A stretch of DNA of 64,000 bases, from the NCBI GenBank assembly GCA_037176845.1, contig JAYKXP010000071.1, positions 1 through 64,000 on the forward strand, written 5' to 3'. Origin of the DNA: Paramarasmius palmivorus (Eukaryota; Basidiomycota; Agaricomycetes; Agaricales; Marasmiaceae). This document shows positions 23,406 to 38,200 of this stretch, piece after piece. Both the position numbers and the translations under genes were made by a program. The notes beneath the pieces are model-generated. The model was not told the origin of the DNA and did no database searches. It saw only the letters and a program-made list of their open reading frames with translations. The first letter of the stretch is position 1; the number at the start of each line of letters is the position of its first letter.

Positions 23406-23498
23406 TGCTCACGGGCGGGTTCGAACCGCCGACCCTTGCATATGCTTAGGCAGATAACCTCATAAGTACAACGCTCTAATCCACTGAGCTACGCGAGC
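23406..23498 (-). tRNA. tRNA-Ile (anticodon UAU) with intron
   Basis: On the minus strand GCTCGCG pairs with CGTGAGC to form the acceptor stem and A is the discriminator base. The D arm (GCTC...GAGC), anticodon stem TTGTA/TGCAA and T arm (GGCGG TTCGAAC CCGCC) are all intact. The anticodon loop reads C-T-TAT-G, giving anticodon UAU, and is followed by a roughly 20-base intron at the canonical position next to the anticodon. It lies 90 bases past the RPA3 stop on the other strand. Confidence 0.9.
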
Positions 23499-23604
23499 AC
23501 ATGTTCCTTGATAATGTATCTTTGATATAGCGTGACGATTTCGAGAAATACGAATGCTTTTGATAGCCCTCAAAGTTCGTAAACGAGAAAAGACAAATCA
23601 CGCT

Positions 23605-26600
23605 TTAGTGCTTCGTATCATAGTCATCTACCTTCTCTTCATCCGCGACTCTCCTCTGTCCGGCTCCAGCATCCTCCGTCAAATGACCCGGTACAAAGTT
23701 ACCTTGCCAGCAACTTCGTTCAGCAACCCAGACAATCAGAGTCAAAACCAACATACCTTCCCGCAGCTCCTTCTCTGCAGCATGCCTATCACCCGTCTTT
23801 GCGTACGCTGATCTCGGAATAAAGACTGGTGCATTTTCGAATAGGGCGTCCATTTCTTCAAGTCGGCGACCAGTAGTTTCCTTTAGTTTGCGAGTCAGAA
23901 GCGTTGTATAGTATCGAAGCAAAGATAGCTTTACGTACCGGGAAGAATGACCAGATGAAAAGCGCACTAAAGTGGATGTTAGCAAAGGAGACTATACCAG
24001 AGGAATGAAGACCTTACTTCGTGTGGCTCAGAATAGCGAATACCAGATCTGCATGGAATGTACCGTAGAATCACCTCGTAGTAGCACTAGGTTATAAGAA
24101 CTTACAGTATCTATCAGCAACCTTTAGTACCGTATTCCGACTACCAGATGAAGACGTACCGCCAACCAACAGCACGGAACGCAAAAGGCGTCACCTGTGC
24201 AATGAAACTAAGGGTACTTTAGCTCGTGGTATACTCCTTTAGAGAAGATGTACGCACAAGTTCGATATCCAAGACGAAGAGCTCGTGATAGCGGTAGCCT
24301 TTGCTCTGGTTCGGGTAGAGCTAAGCGTAATGAATTCAGCGTCGGTAGGAGATGGCAAGAAGGAACCAGCTCACTAAATCTCAGCAGGGTACGCCCACGA
24401 CAAAGGCCCAATACATGAGCTAAAGAAGAAGTTGAAAACCCAAGTCCTAAGACAGTAGCAGTCAGCCAACTGCAGATAGTGTTCCGAGGAAGTTACATAC
24501 GTGACTGCAATGGACGAGGCAGAAGCGAATCAGTCGCCATTTTCAATGATCTCCATGTGTCATAACCTACTAATGAAAATCTACCCAAAGAGAGACATAT
24601 TAGCGCACAATGGCAGATGAAAAGGCATAGATAGGCTCACGTAGTGTGCCTAGCCGATCGCAGAACCCAGTCAGCATTAACACAGCGCAACATAACTGGA
24701 ACGTACAGCATCACTGCAAGGTCTGTTTTAGCAACTGGAACTAGAGCAATTGAATGACCACTTACTTATCCACCGAGCCAGGCCACCTGGCCATCAGTAT
24801 CGAGCCCACAACAAACGAGAGCCCAGAAGCAATATTCCCAACGACCAATGGACGTCTTCTACCAGTATGGTCGACCCAGATGACACAGCATGCCTCTCCG
24901 ATGAGTGCAATGATGCTGTTGATCGACTGGAAGAGCAGCACCCGAGTTGAGGAGAAACCCATCTGAAGAAAACGAGTTAACCAGACGTATAAAATTATTC
25001 CTCTCCGCGAAACATACTGTCGTGAATATCTGCCAAGAGTATGTGAGATGAGCAGGTACACAACAAACGTGGCCGAAGAGCATACCTCAGTGGAGTAGTA
25101 CTGGATCGCACTAACGCCTTAATGGACCCGTCAGTTTGCGTCCAGAATGGTCATCAAGAGTATTACCTGTCATTTGCACGGAGAATTGGAGAATGAAGCT
25201 GAAACGGATCTTCAGTCACAGAGAAAGAGAATGGTCAACAGCATGATCTTACCCTAGCGAGAGACGGCGGAAGTTGCTGGGAACCTTGAACAGCTCCGAC
25301 CAACTGAAAGTAGGTGTTAGTATCTGTTCAGCATGAGCAGTAACGAAACACGGCCGCACCTTGCGGAACCAATGTCTTTACTCTTCTCAATCTCAGCCTG
25401 AATGTCATCAATTTGAGAGGTCACAAAGGGGTCATTAAGGTCCCCATGAGCATGAAGCCTAGCCAGGCTTGCTCGTGCTGTAGTGCCAATACGTCAGCGT
25501 TTCGAAAACAAACTGCCGGGCTTCAGCTGACCATCTTCCATACGCCCCTTCTCAGCCAGCCACCGAGGTCTTGAAACATGATTCGAGATTGTCTTTCGAT
25601 AGGGAGAGGCGGCAACTCACGACTCAGGGAAGAAACCAATAAAAGATATCAGAGGAAGGGCAGGGATGATCTGGGCGAAACAATCAGCCTGTCTTCGTGC
25701 ATCCAGGAATTGGTGGAATAGTTACCTGTATACCGAGAGGTATCCTCCATTCGGCTTGAGTGCCTGCTAATCCTTGCGCACACCCATAAGTCTAGCGTCG
25801 AAATACGGTGAACATCGAGTTATACTGATACACAATAACATACCACCCAAGATGCGGTGAACGCTGTGTGTTGACAACCAGTTCAACGAGCTCGAGTATG
25901 CCGAGAAACATGAAGCATACCTCCGATACCCAACATGAACTAGGAAGGTATGTCAACAATGCTTTTGCTGTTGTATAGCCTGACTTACCTGTTGCAGGGT
26001 AGTCAGCCGCCCACGGATACTAGGATGTGCAATCTCGGCCTACGCAATGCTCAGCTTCAAATACTTCCTGGAAGATAAAACGTGTACCTGATATAAGGGC
26101 GCCAAGTCTGCAAGAAAGCCGACCCCGAAACCTAAGGGAATAGCATAAGTAACGGATTCGGCCAGCTCAAAGGGTATGAATTACCTGCAAAAAACCGCCC
26201 CACATACATCATATCGAGATTCCTAGCGCCAGTCTGCATTGCTCCACCGAAGCTGGGTTCAAGGGTGTATGGGTATACATTCCGCAAGATACAAAAGATC
26301 ACACACATGTAGATCAGCGAGCCCAACTGGATAGTCTTGCGACGTCCGAAGTGATCTGCACAGTACGCGACTGGGAACATTCCAAAGAAGCTGTGGACAG
26401 GGAAATTGTTCTTGAATTCATTATCGCGCTTGAGAGGTTGAACGCGTACCATCCCAAAACTGTGGAGAAATAGTCAGAAATTTTCCAAGAACGCGAATAG
26501 CAATTAGGCGCACCGAAGATACTCGTAACTAACCCGAACAAATTAGAATCCTCGAAACGCGGACCCATCACAGCCTAAAAGGATCCACGTTAACCCAAGC

Positions 26601-26795
26601 ACCCTTCGACGAGCAAGACAACCCACAGCGAAATCCTTTGCTGGAAGTACACCGGCGATAACGCCCAGATCATACCCAAAGATGATACTTCCCAGACCTG
26701 TACAGCATTGTCAATCTGCATCATTGTAGCACCGATGATGACTTACTTGCAAAAAGACCGCAGAGCCAAGTATACACCTTTGGTGGGAGAGGCAT
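23605..26795 (-). CDS. MFS sugar transporter (sugar porter family)
   Basis: Twelve-helix sugar porter spread over many small exons. ATG at 26793-26795 begins MPLPPKVYTWLCGLFA, and the next exon gives SIIFGYDLGVIAGV (helix 1). The conserved loop 2-3 motif appears as DHFGRRKTIQLGSLIY, helix 4 has MMYVGRFFAG, and a loop after helix 6 carries AEIAHPSIRGRLTTLQQ. The C-terminus has KETTGRRLEEMDALF, the PETKGRxLEEMD-type signature with a changed first part. The last exon ends DDYDTKH before the stop at 23605. It should carry mono- or disaccharides across the plasma membrane. It sits 244 bases from the 3' end of the GH51 arabinofuranosidase on the same strand, which suggests a pentose or oligosaccharide substrate; that is inference. 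Exact exon edges in the middle are uncertain. Confidence 0.85.
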
Positions 26796-27039
26796 AGTTC
26801 GGGGAAGCCGCAACGATGCGCGTGGAGTATAGCGCATCACCAGCCCCCTCATTTAAATGTTTTATGATCTCCTGACGAAATGCCCAGGCTTGGGCGTTGC
26901 ACGGTCCGGGGAAGGTCGAACGAGGTCATGGGACAAACTTCGGATATTTTACTCGCACTAAAATTGATCGTAGGCACAAGATGGTGTTGATTGTGATGCG
27001 CGGTCCCGCTCAACGTGTGGCACGACGTAAGTATATAGA

Positions 27040-29972
<2,933 letters not shown>

Positions 29973-31798
29973 ATGTCCCAAGATTCTAAGAAAATGCAAT
30001 ATGGTACGGTTACGGTAGTTATACTCAACGCATTCTCATCCTACTATTCGCAGTACGCCTTGGAAAGTCGGGGTTGAGGATTTCCAGAATTGTTCTGGGA
30101 TGTATGTCGTACGGCACTCCCGACTGGCAGAACTGGGTCTTGAACGAAGAAGAGGGGATGAAGCACATCAAAGCAGCGTGAGCGAACACTTCGGCGTTGT
30201 TCTATCCTCAGGTCATTCATCAATTCTTCGCCCAGATACGACGCGGGGATTAATGCATTTGACACGGCGAATGCAAGTGTTTTCTTCGCAGCCATTTGAT
30301 CTGGGCCTATTCTGATATATAGCAGGTATACTCCAATGGCCAGTCTGAGATCATCCTTGGTAGAGCGATCAAGAAATACAACCTAAATCGTGACAGAATT
30401 GTGGTCATGACCAAGGTGAGCTTCCTAATCTTCAAACTAACTAGCTTGCCAATCCTGTCTCGCTAGGTCTTTTTTACCGTCGGTGATACCCCAGACTTTT
30501 TGACCCTTGGGAAAACATCCCAAGAGCTTGACGAAGAGGGTTATGTCAACCGACGTGGATTGAGTCGAAAGGTAGGTAATATACCCTACTTTGGATTAAG
30601 CCATTCTCATAGCTGTCGTCGTAGCATATCTTTGAATCAGTTAAACACAGTTTGGAGCGTCTGCAGCTGGACTACGTTGACCTATTGCAATGTACTTTAT
30701 TATTGGCCCACAAGGACATATTTGCTGACTACCGACTCACGCAGGCCACAGATTCGACGATGAAACTCCAATCGAAGAAACCGTAAGCAGTAAATCTCAC
30801 GTCGAGTTTTCCGTGGATGATAGACCATCTGTCATCAGATGCAAGCCCTTCACGACGTCGTCAACGCTGGGTACGCACGATATATTGGGATGTCGTCGTG
30901 CTATGCTTGGCAATGTATGTGCTACTCTTATCTGTGCCCGATACGTGTGCTCATACCCATTTCTATAGTCCACGCAATGCAAAGTGAGAACTCCCTCACG
31001 AGCTGTCGCAACAACCAACTTAGAACAACTTCTAGATTACGCTATCCAGAACGGGTTAACACCCTTCATATCAATGCAGAATCACTACAATCTAGTGTAC
31101 CGCGAGGAAGAACGAGAGATGTTCCCAACACTCAAAGTGGGTACCTTCACTACCATTTATTTGCGGTGATATGGTTGAATCTTGTGACCCCATCATCAGT
31201 ACTTTGGGGTGGGATCTATCCCCTGGTCACCTCTGGCTCGAGGCAAGTTGACGCGTCCTCTATCGCAACAAACCACACGGGGCGGCGTTGATCGGTAAAT
31301 TTCGACGAACATTTCGCGAGCAATAGAGGTATAATTGACGGACCCTTTTCATTATAGCATAATTAACGGATATACAAGTGATTCAACGGATGCTATTGTG
31401 AAACGGTAAGCTTCTGACGTTATATTCCTCCGCATATTCGATCACTGACGAATGCGGGGTAATTAGCGTCGAGGAACTTGCCTCGAAGAAGGGTGTCAGC
31501 ATGGCACAGGTATCACTAGCGTGGGTTTTGAATAGGGACGGTATGTGAAATTGGCATCTGCCGAGCCAAAGCTATCTTGAGCTGACATCGTTACGCGATT
31601 CCAGGTGTTTCCGCTCCCATTGTCGGAACGACTTCGCTTGAGAACCTTTACGAACTACTTGGTACGTTGCGAGGTCTCACACATTTAGGTTTCTAACTTT
31701 CAGTATCCAAAGCGGCCATCGACATCAAACTTTCCGAAGAAGAGATACAATATCTCCAGGAACCCTACAAGGCCCGAGCAGTTATGGGACACATATGA
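29973..31798 (+). CDS. Aldo/keto reductase
   Basis: NADPH-dependent aldo/keto reductase of the aryl-alcohol-dehydrogenase-like/VrdA group, in about ten small exons. ATG at 29973-29975. The product reads [20 protein letters not shown], then [13 protein letters not shown] (catalytic Asp and Tyr), VVMTKV (Lys), [13 protein letters not shown] (His), so the D-Y-K-H tetrad is complete. [26 protein letters not shown] and the [15 protein letters not shown] end follow, with TGA at 31796-31798. One intron, between GCGAAT and GTATAC near 30270-30325, begins GCAAGT instead of GT; it is a GC-AG intron needed to restore DTANVYSNG. The substrate is unknown, and it is not of the usual xylose/arabinose reductase (AKR2) type, so a direct role in arabinose catabolism is open. 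Confidence 0.88.
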
Positions 31799-32007
31799 AA
31801 TAGAGAGCACAGGTAACACCAGAGTTGTACATATTGAATACGTCGAACAAGCTACAGAACGTAAAGAAAACAACAATTACTGCTACATGTAATGGTACTA
31901 GAATTATCCCAAACGTAAAGGAATGTCGAAGTTTTGTTTGGTAAAGGAGCGTGCGACAAGGCGAAAGCGAACGAACACAGTACACTAATGCACAAAGGGA
32001 ACAATAA

Positions 32008-35000
32008 TTATAGATTCGATCTCAGAATGCTCGGGATCGAATATTCGGCCGCGGAAGGAGGCTCCATGCCCACTGTCCTACACGCCTTGATAAGCCTATC
32101 ACGCATGTCATCACAGTGGCTTTGTTGCACTGTTAACAATCGTCAGCGGCCGCGCTTGGGGTAGAAGGGAGGACTGACATCGACAAGGCCAGAGATGGTT
32201 CATGACATCCACCGGAACGAGAACGGCTTTAGCAAGCTCCAAAGCCTTTGTAAGGGAACTATCGTTATTCCACAGCATGAGGCAGCTGCAAGGCAGAATA
32301 CATCAGCACTTGACAGCCTTTTTGCAATATACCACCGGAAGAAGCACGTACAACGCAAGTTGATTCGAGAACCAGGTGACAAGATATGGGCGGCGTGTAA
32401 GTTGATGGCCGTGAGGATCACTGATACGTTGAATGGAAAGGGTAACACGCTTGATGACTTGTTCCTGGTAGTATACTAGAGACGGTATTCCGCTTCAGCA
32501 CGAGACAAGATTTGAGAAGAGATAAGGACTTACTCCATTCTTGGGCCTGTCTTCGGTTGAACATACGATTGGAGGACCCTAACCCATGAAGGCTGCAAGT
32601 GAATATGTCAGTAACCATGAGGAGTGCTTGTCAGGAACCGGTGCTGACCTCCGAAGAGATTGTGTCACTGCAAGACGGGTGCTGCGCGCAGCACGGATCA
32701 GTATCAGGGGAACAAAGAAGCCAAAACGACTTACTCGTACACATATTCACGAGTCAAATAGATGAGAGCTGTATCCAAATTGCAGACGTGGAAGTCGAGG
32801 GAGTCTTGGATAAACTGAGATTCGTTCCAGGCCTCTTGAGCAAACTCGGCCTTGTCTTCGTCAGATACTACACTCCGAGTAAGTCGGTTGCAAAAACTCC
32901 ATAGCAACATGCTTCGACAGTAGAGCGCCCAGACAGACTCTTTGGGTGAATGCGAGCTGGCAGAGCGGTATGTCGGCGAAACACGATCAAGGGCTTCTCC
33001 AGGGAATAGTATGGCGTACTAGAGAAAATATTAGTTGTGGCTCCTATGACAGTGATGTGTGTTAGACTTACGTTGCTTGGATCGCTCAGGAAGAGCTCGG
33101 GAGGATCTCGGTCGAATGCAGCACATTGTGCGGTGTAATTTGCAACAAGGCCAAGAGCGCTCCAGCATACTCTACGGCATTCTTCATCCCGAACTTGATT
33201 GGTAGTCCAGGAGTTATCCCATGGCAGTGGGTACGACCATGTTCTGTAAGGATCAGGGGGGTCCTGCGCATCGGGTGGAATACAAGAGCATTTACGAGAG
33301 AGTGCTTCCGTGGCTGAAAGATTGACCACAGGGACGGTACGTTGGGGGAATATGGAAACGTCGGGGTCAGTAGAATCGATGGTAGTGAGCGACAGGAAGC
33401 GAATGATGCCGTCAAGTTGCGTTAGTGCCGTAGCCAAACGCTCGGGATTATATTCGGGGTGCACCGAAGACTCGAACAGGGCGAGAATCTGCGACACACA
33501 CAAGAAGATTGATCAGTTAATTCTATGGACGATAGAAAGGTAGTGGGGAACGTTACCAAGGCGGCCTCAGCCAAAGCAGCATCGATCCATTCAGAGTTAC
33601 ATGCAGTCTGCACGGCCCTGTGGGCAGTGTCGCGAAGTACGATGGCATCCTTTCTGCCTTTCTCTCCATGCTCGATGTTGCTAGACTTCATGAGAGTCGA
33701 CATAGCGAGGATGGCGAGAATAAGAGCAGGCTGAATCGTATGACGACGGTAGGGGTCAGAGAGCGTTTGGATGAACTGATCGACGTTGAGGAACTCCAGC
33801 CAGTGAGACGTGTCAGAAAAGAGATATCGAACATGGTCCTGCATCTGTTCCAGGCTAGGACAAAGCGTTAGTAGTTGCACGTCAAAGTACTAGTGGAATA
33901 AGCGTACGTGTAACCTGAACTCCTCAAAAACTGGTCCCACCAATCTCGATGCATTGACTCAACGACTGGAGATGATGGTACTGAAAAATTATTATGTCGC
34001 TCTTGTGGCTGGATGATGTTTACATCGATGGGCCGAGGAAACGTCGGTTTTCCATACGCCTGCTGATCATACGTGTAAGAATAACGTTGCGTGACGGGTG
34101 ACTGCTCCTGCTGTACACTACGTGAGCATATGCAACAATGGACGTATGATACTACTTACCTTCACCGGGAAGGAGTTGTCAGTCACGACCCGTAGATCAG
34201 TGGGCGGACCAGAAGGATTGATGGGCTGCGTATCCTGAGCGCGATCGGTGTTCCTCGCAAGAGATGGCGAAGGCTTGACTTCGGCCATGTTCTCTTTCGC
34301 CTTTGGCTGAGCAAAGTCCCGCGAATCAGAGGTACGATCTGAAGTCTTCTTGCGTTTCGGGGGTGGAGGTACCGATCCGTCTGCAGGCCTCTTTTTACAG
34401 GATCGCTGGCGGGTGCCAGGACGCTTATCTGGGCCTCTCCGTTTTGGAACTGCGTCATACTCGCATTCATTAGAGCGTCGGACGCAGTTGTTGCAAACGG
34501 GCCTTGTAGAGTCGCACCGTATTTTGCGGCTACGGCTGAAACCAGCGAACGGGATATGCAATCAGCTTAGCACCTTCGATAAAAGGACTAATGAAGGGGT
34601 AAGTCTTAATGAAAGAACTCACCATTGACGACAAGCTATGACAACCGTGGAGATCTCTCTACGATCGCGAGGACGATTATTAGGCGGGTTTGTTGTAGAA
34701 GGTTCCGAAGGTTCGACGGAAGGCACGGGAGGAGGGCGTTGTGCTGCTTCGATAGGTATAGTTGGCATAGCTCGGGTATAAGTTTGGTCATGAGATTGTC
34801 TTCCAGGCAACGGTCGTTCAGCTGGTATATACTTGAAGTAACCCGTTTCACCGCTCTGATTGGGAGCTGGGAAACGAGAATTAGCCGGAGAGTTGGGAAA
34901 GTATGCCATCCCCGAGTGGTTGCGAGGCGGCGGAATAGCAAAGTCGGAAGGGAAAGCATTGGCTTGAGGACTCGGCACTTCTAGGGGTATATCAATTAAC

Positions 35001-35243
35001 GGAGCTTGTTGTGGGGGGATTAGACTTGAAGAGTAGTCGAACTGGGAGGGTAGAATGCCTGCGGCATTATGGATGTCAAGTTGATCAGGATACCGGACTT
35101 TATTGGGTCGGAAGCAGATGAGAAACTTTTGAATGTAAGAGGTTGAATAGCAACTCACAATCAGGACGTGGAAACGGCGCGTCGTAAGCCGGGGAATGTA
35201 AACCAGAACCATCCTCACTTGACTGAGGTCCCTCGTCCGTCAT
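32008..35243 (-). CDS. Zn2Cys6 fungal-specific transcription factor
   Basis: Nuclear regulator. ATG at 35241-35243 (MTDEGPQSSEDGSGLHSPAY) is followed by a Pro/Ser-rich stretch of about 180 residues. Next is the zinc cluster ACRQCRSRKIRCDSTRPVCN plus NCVRRSNEC: six cysteines with spacing C-2-C-6-C-6-C-2-C-6-C. The second Cys codon is split by an intron. A basic linker (RRGPDKRPGTRQR, PPPKRKK) follows. The middle-homology region contains QPALILAILAMSTLM, ECRRVCWSALGLVANYTAQ and SVWALYCRSMLLWSF. A 19-base microexon near 32652-32670 (TGACACAATCTCTTCGGAG) is needed to keep the frame before PSWVRVLQSYVQP. The C-terminus ends MEPPSAAEYSIPSILRSNL before TAA at 32008-32010. It converges on the aldo/keto reductase (209 bases apart) and may control the sugar locus. 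Confidence 0.85.
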
Positions 35244-38200
35244 GATGGTAAGTTGAAGAGGGGAGTAGAGGTCGCCACTGCTGCTGGCGACCATGAGTTC
35301 AAAAGAAAAGCAATGATGGACCTGTTCAGCCGTCAGGGCGTCAGCCACGCGACAAAAAAGTAGATGGGGTAAAATACTCGTGCCCACGATGACAAACTAT
35401 CACAGCGACGATGAAAATCGAAGATAAGAAGATCAGGAGAGCATATGTCGATAGGTAGGCAACCAGGAGACGCCAGAAAAAAGCAAAGTGGGATGACAGT
35501 GGATGACAGAAGAGTTCCAGAAGGATATTGTATAACTCTAAGGGCACCGTGGACACCAGGATCCTCTCAACTCATGTAAACAGCGTTTCAGGAATGACAG
35601 AATCGAGACGGAGACTCGTCGGTAACGATTGCGAGAAAACCACGACATCTTTGGTCCACGCGGCAAATTTTCTTTGCCTCTATCCCCATCAAGCCGGACT
35701 AGAACACACCAAACCCAGACGTAACAGCATACGTAAGATTGGATCCTACTCTTTTCGGCCATTTATTCTCGCGCCTTGATCCCGGCACACTGGCTCTTGT
35801 TCCTTGTCGCTGACCATATGACGACGATGCCAGTCGTCGTCCTCGTCCGGCTCGTACCCATTTTCTTGCTTCCTTCTCATGGGATCCCTGTGCTTGGGAG
35901 GATATTACAGGTCGCACGAAGCATTCATAACAGCCAGCACTGTGACCCCGATCTCCCCCCACAAACTCATTTTCCCACAAACGCTCGAACTGGATATACA
36001 TATATTTCTTTTTTCATATGATATGAATGAATAACGGATGACAACGAAGACATTGGCTTCCCTGCATTCTGATATACTTATTTATTTCATGTCCTGTTAA
36101 CCAGAGAAATCTTTACTCGTTGTCAAGGTTTTCTGTCCTGTCTAACTCTCCTAGGAGCTGGATGAAGCTGACCTCTTCGTTGCTTGAAGGCTCAACACTA
36201 GTCAGCCTATATTCCTCATGACCCTGCTTCATTTGCATCTACTCTTGGTACGCGCTCCAATGGTTATTTTCCCGTTGAATTACTTGACTCCCATCCGCAT
36301 CAGGCAACATAACATGATTGGCTCATTCATTTTTCCCACTGCTCCTTATCGCCAAGCAGGGAAAGCTTGTCGGGTCTAGACCCTTCCAAATCGGATTAAC
36401 TCTACATACTGCTTACGGCTCTGCAGCGACTCAACGTCTTGAATCGCATGTAAGTAAATGTTGCCCAACTCTTTCGGCCTTCATGATTTCGAAGCACACT
36501 GCGTCTTCCAGCTGGACTGCACGTTTTCACATGATATACGATCTACATTCCACCTGCCACTTGGACATCAATAATGATCGGGAAACGTAAAGCAGGCCGC
36601 CGAATTCAAGTGTGAACGGGAAGGCACAGGCTTCTGTGAACTCATGTTTATCCTGAAAATACGCATGACTATCAAACAAACGGGAGAGTACACAGGGAAC
36701 AACAACACCGACGAACTGCACGGAGAGACTACGCTGTGGCTGTCGGGGCTCGGAATCGCACTCGGCTTTTTGGGAGCTCAGATCCGGACTCTGACCGAGG
36801 ATAACACGTCCCTTCTACGCGTATTGGAAGGGTCCTCACCACTGCGCTCCCTAGTTCCTGAGGCCAACAATAATCAAATACTTTTCCTTAGCGAGCACCA
36901 GATGACTGACCCTTGTGATTCATTTCGTCCAGAACGGCAGGAGAATAGAGTTCATAGTTTTGTTCATCTATCATCACATTGTATACACCGTGTTAGCGAT
37001 AACAGCACACTTGAACTTCGCTTACAAGGTTCTTCAGCGCTCCAAGATCTTTGATGCACGCCTATGTCTGACAGAACATACACAAGCTGTCAGTGGATGC
37101 TCTACATTTTTAGCCTAGAGGCGAGCGGTTTCCCAGACTAACCTTTCAGTGTGTCGACCGATTATCGCGAGGTGATGTTCCAGGTGTGGCGTCGCAAAGT
37201 TCCGCACCTACAGTACTTGCCGTCGTCTACAATTCATTGTGCGTTTCGAACGGATAAAAGCACTAATTAGCAGCGGACTTCAAGGAGGCGCGCTTCGGTC
37301 GCCGTCGTGGGTCGTGTTCCTATTTCGGTGAACAAGCGGGATATGGGAATACAATCCCCCGTTAATAGTCCGTCCATGGCCCTGAGACTAAACTTGCCGA
37401 AGATATCACAGAGCTGAGAGGAACGGGGGAACAAGGGGAATGAGAAGGATATAACTCGATACAAGTGGCGTTCTACGAAGCCGTACTATTTTCAAATCGC
37501 GTGTCGCATGGCATTGATTGACAATTCATTACCTCGTGGCCGAGAACGTCTTTCTTGAGCTTTGGCTTGATGGTCCAGTAGTATTCGTTCTAAACCTCGG
37601 AAACGCCCCCTAAAAACGCCGGGATGCTGAATAATGTCGTCGGAAAAGGAGTGAGAATTTGAAGATTTCAATTCTAAAGGCTACCAGTGAGAATATATCA
37701 CCCCCAAGTTCCGAGTCAAGCGCTTCAGTCTGACCAGTGACCCACAAAATGGGAGCAGAATCAAGCACGACTTCCCCACCCAGCCCGAGTGTATTTGGAT
37801 TCAGAACCTTCTATCTCCGCTTTGAAGCCCAGTATGACGAGAAGATATGTCTGAGAGTGGAGGCCAGTACGGCGGCCTGACTTGAGCCACTTTGAAGGTT
37901 CCTAGTTCGGAATTGAGGGCACCGGGTAACAGGCTAGGCATCGCCCAAGGATTGACCTTCGAGATGATTGAGACGTGAAACTTTATATCTACTAGATAGC
38001 ATATCCGGGTCGACGAGAAAAATAGAGTCAAAAGTTGCTATGAAAGGATTCTGAATAACTTATCTGAACGCAACGTCATGGTAGAAAATAAAGCGCTTGT
38101 TTGGCTTGATGGGCGCCAAAGGTGTGCAAGCAGAGGCAAACACCGACACCGCCTTCACCGTGACAGCATCATGCCTTTCCCATCCTTCCTTGCTTCCACG

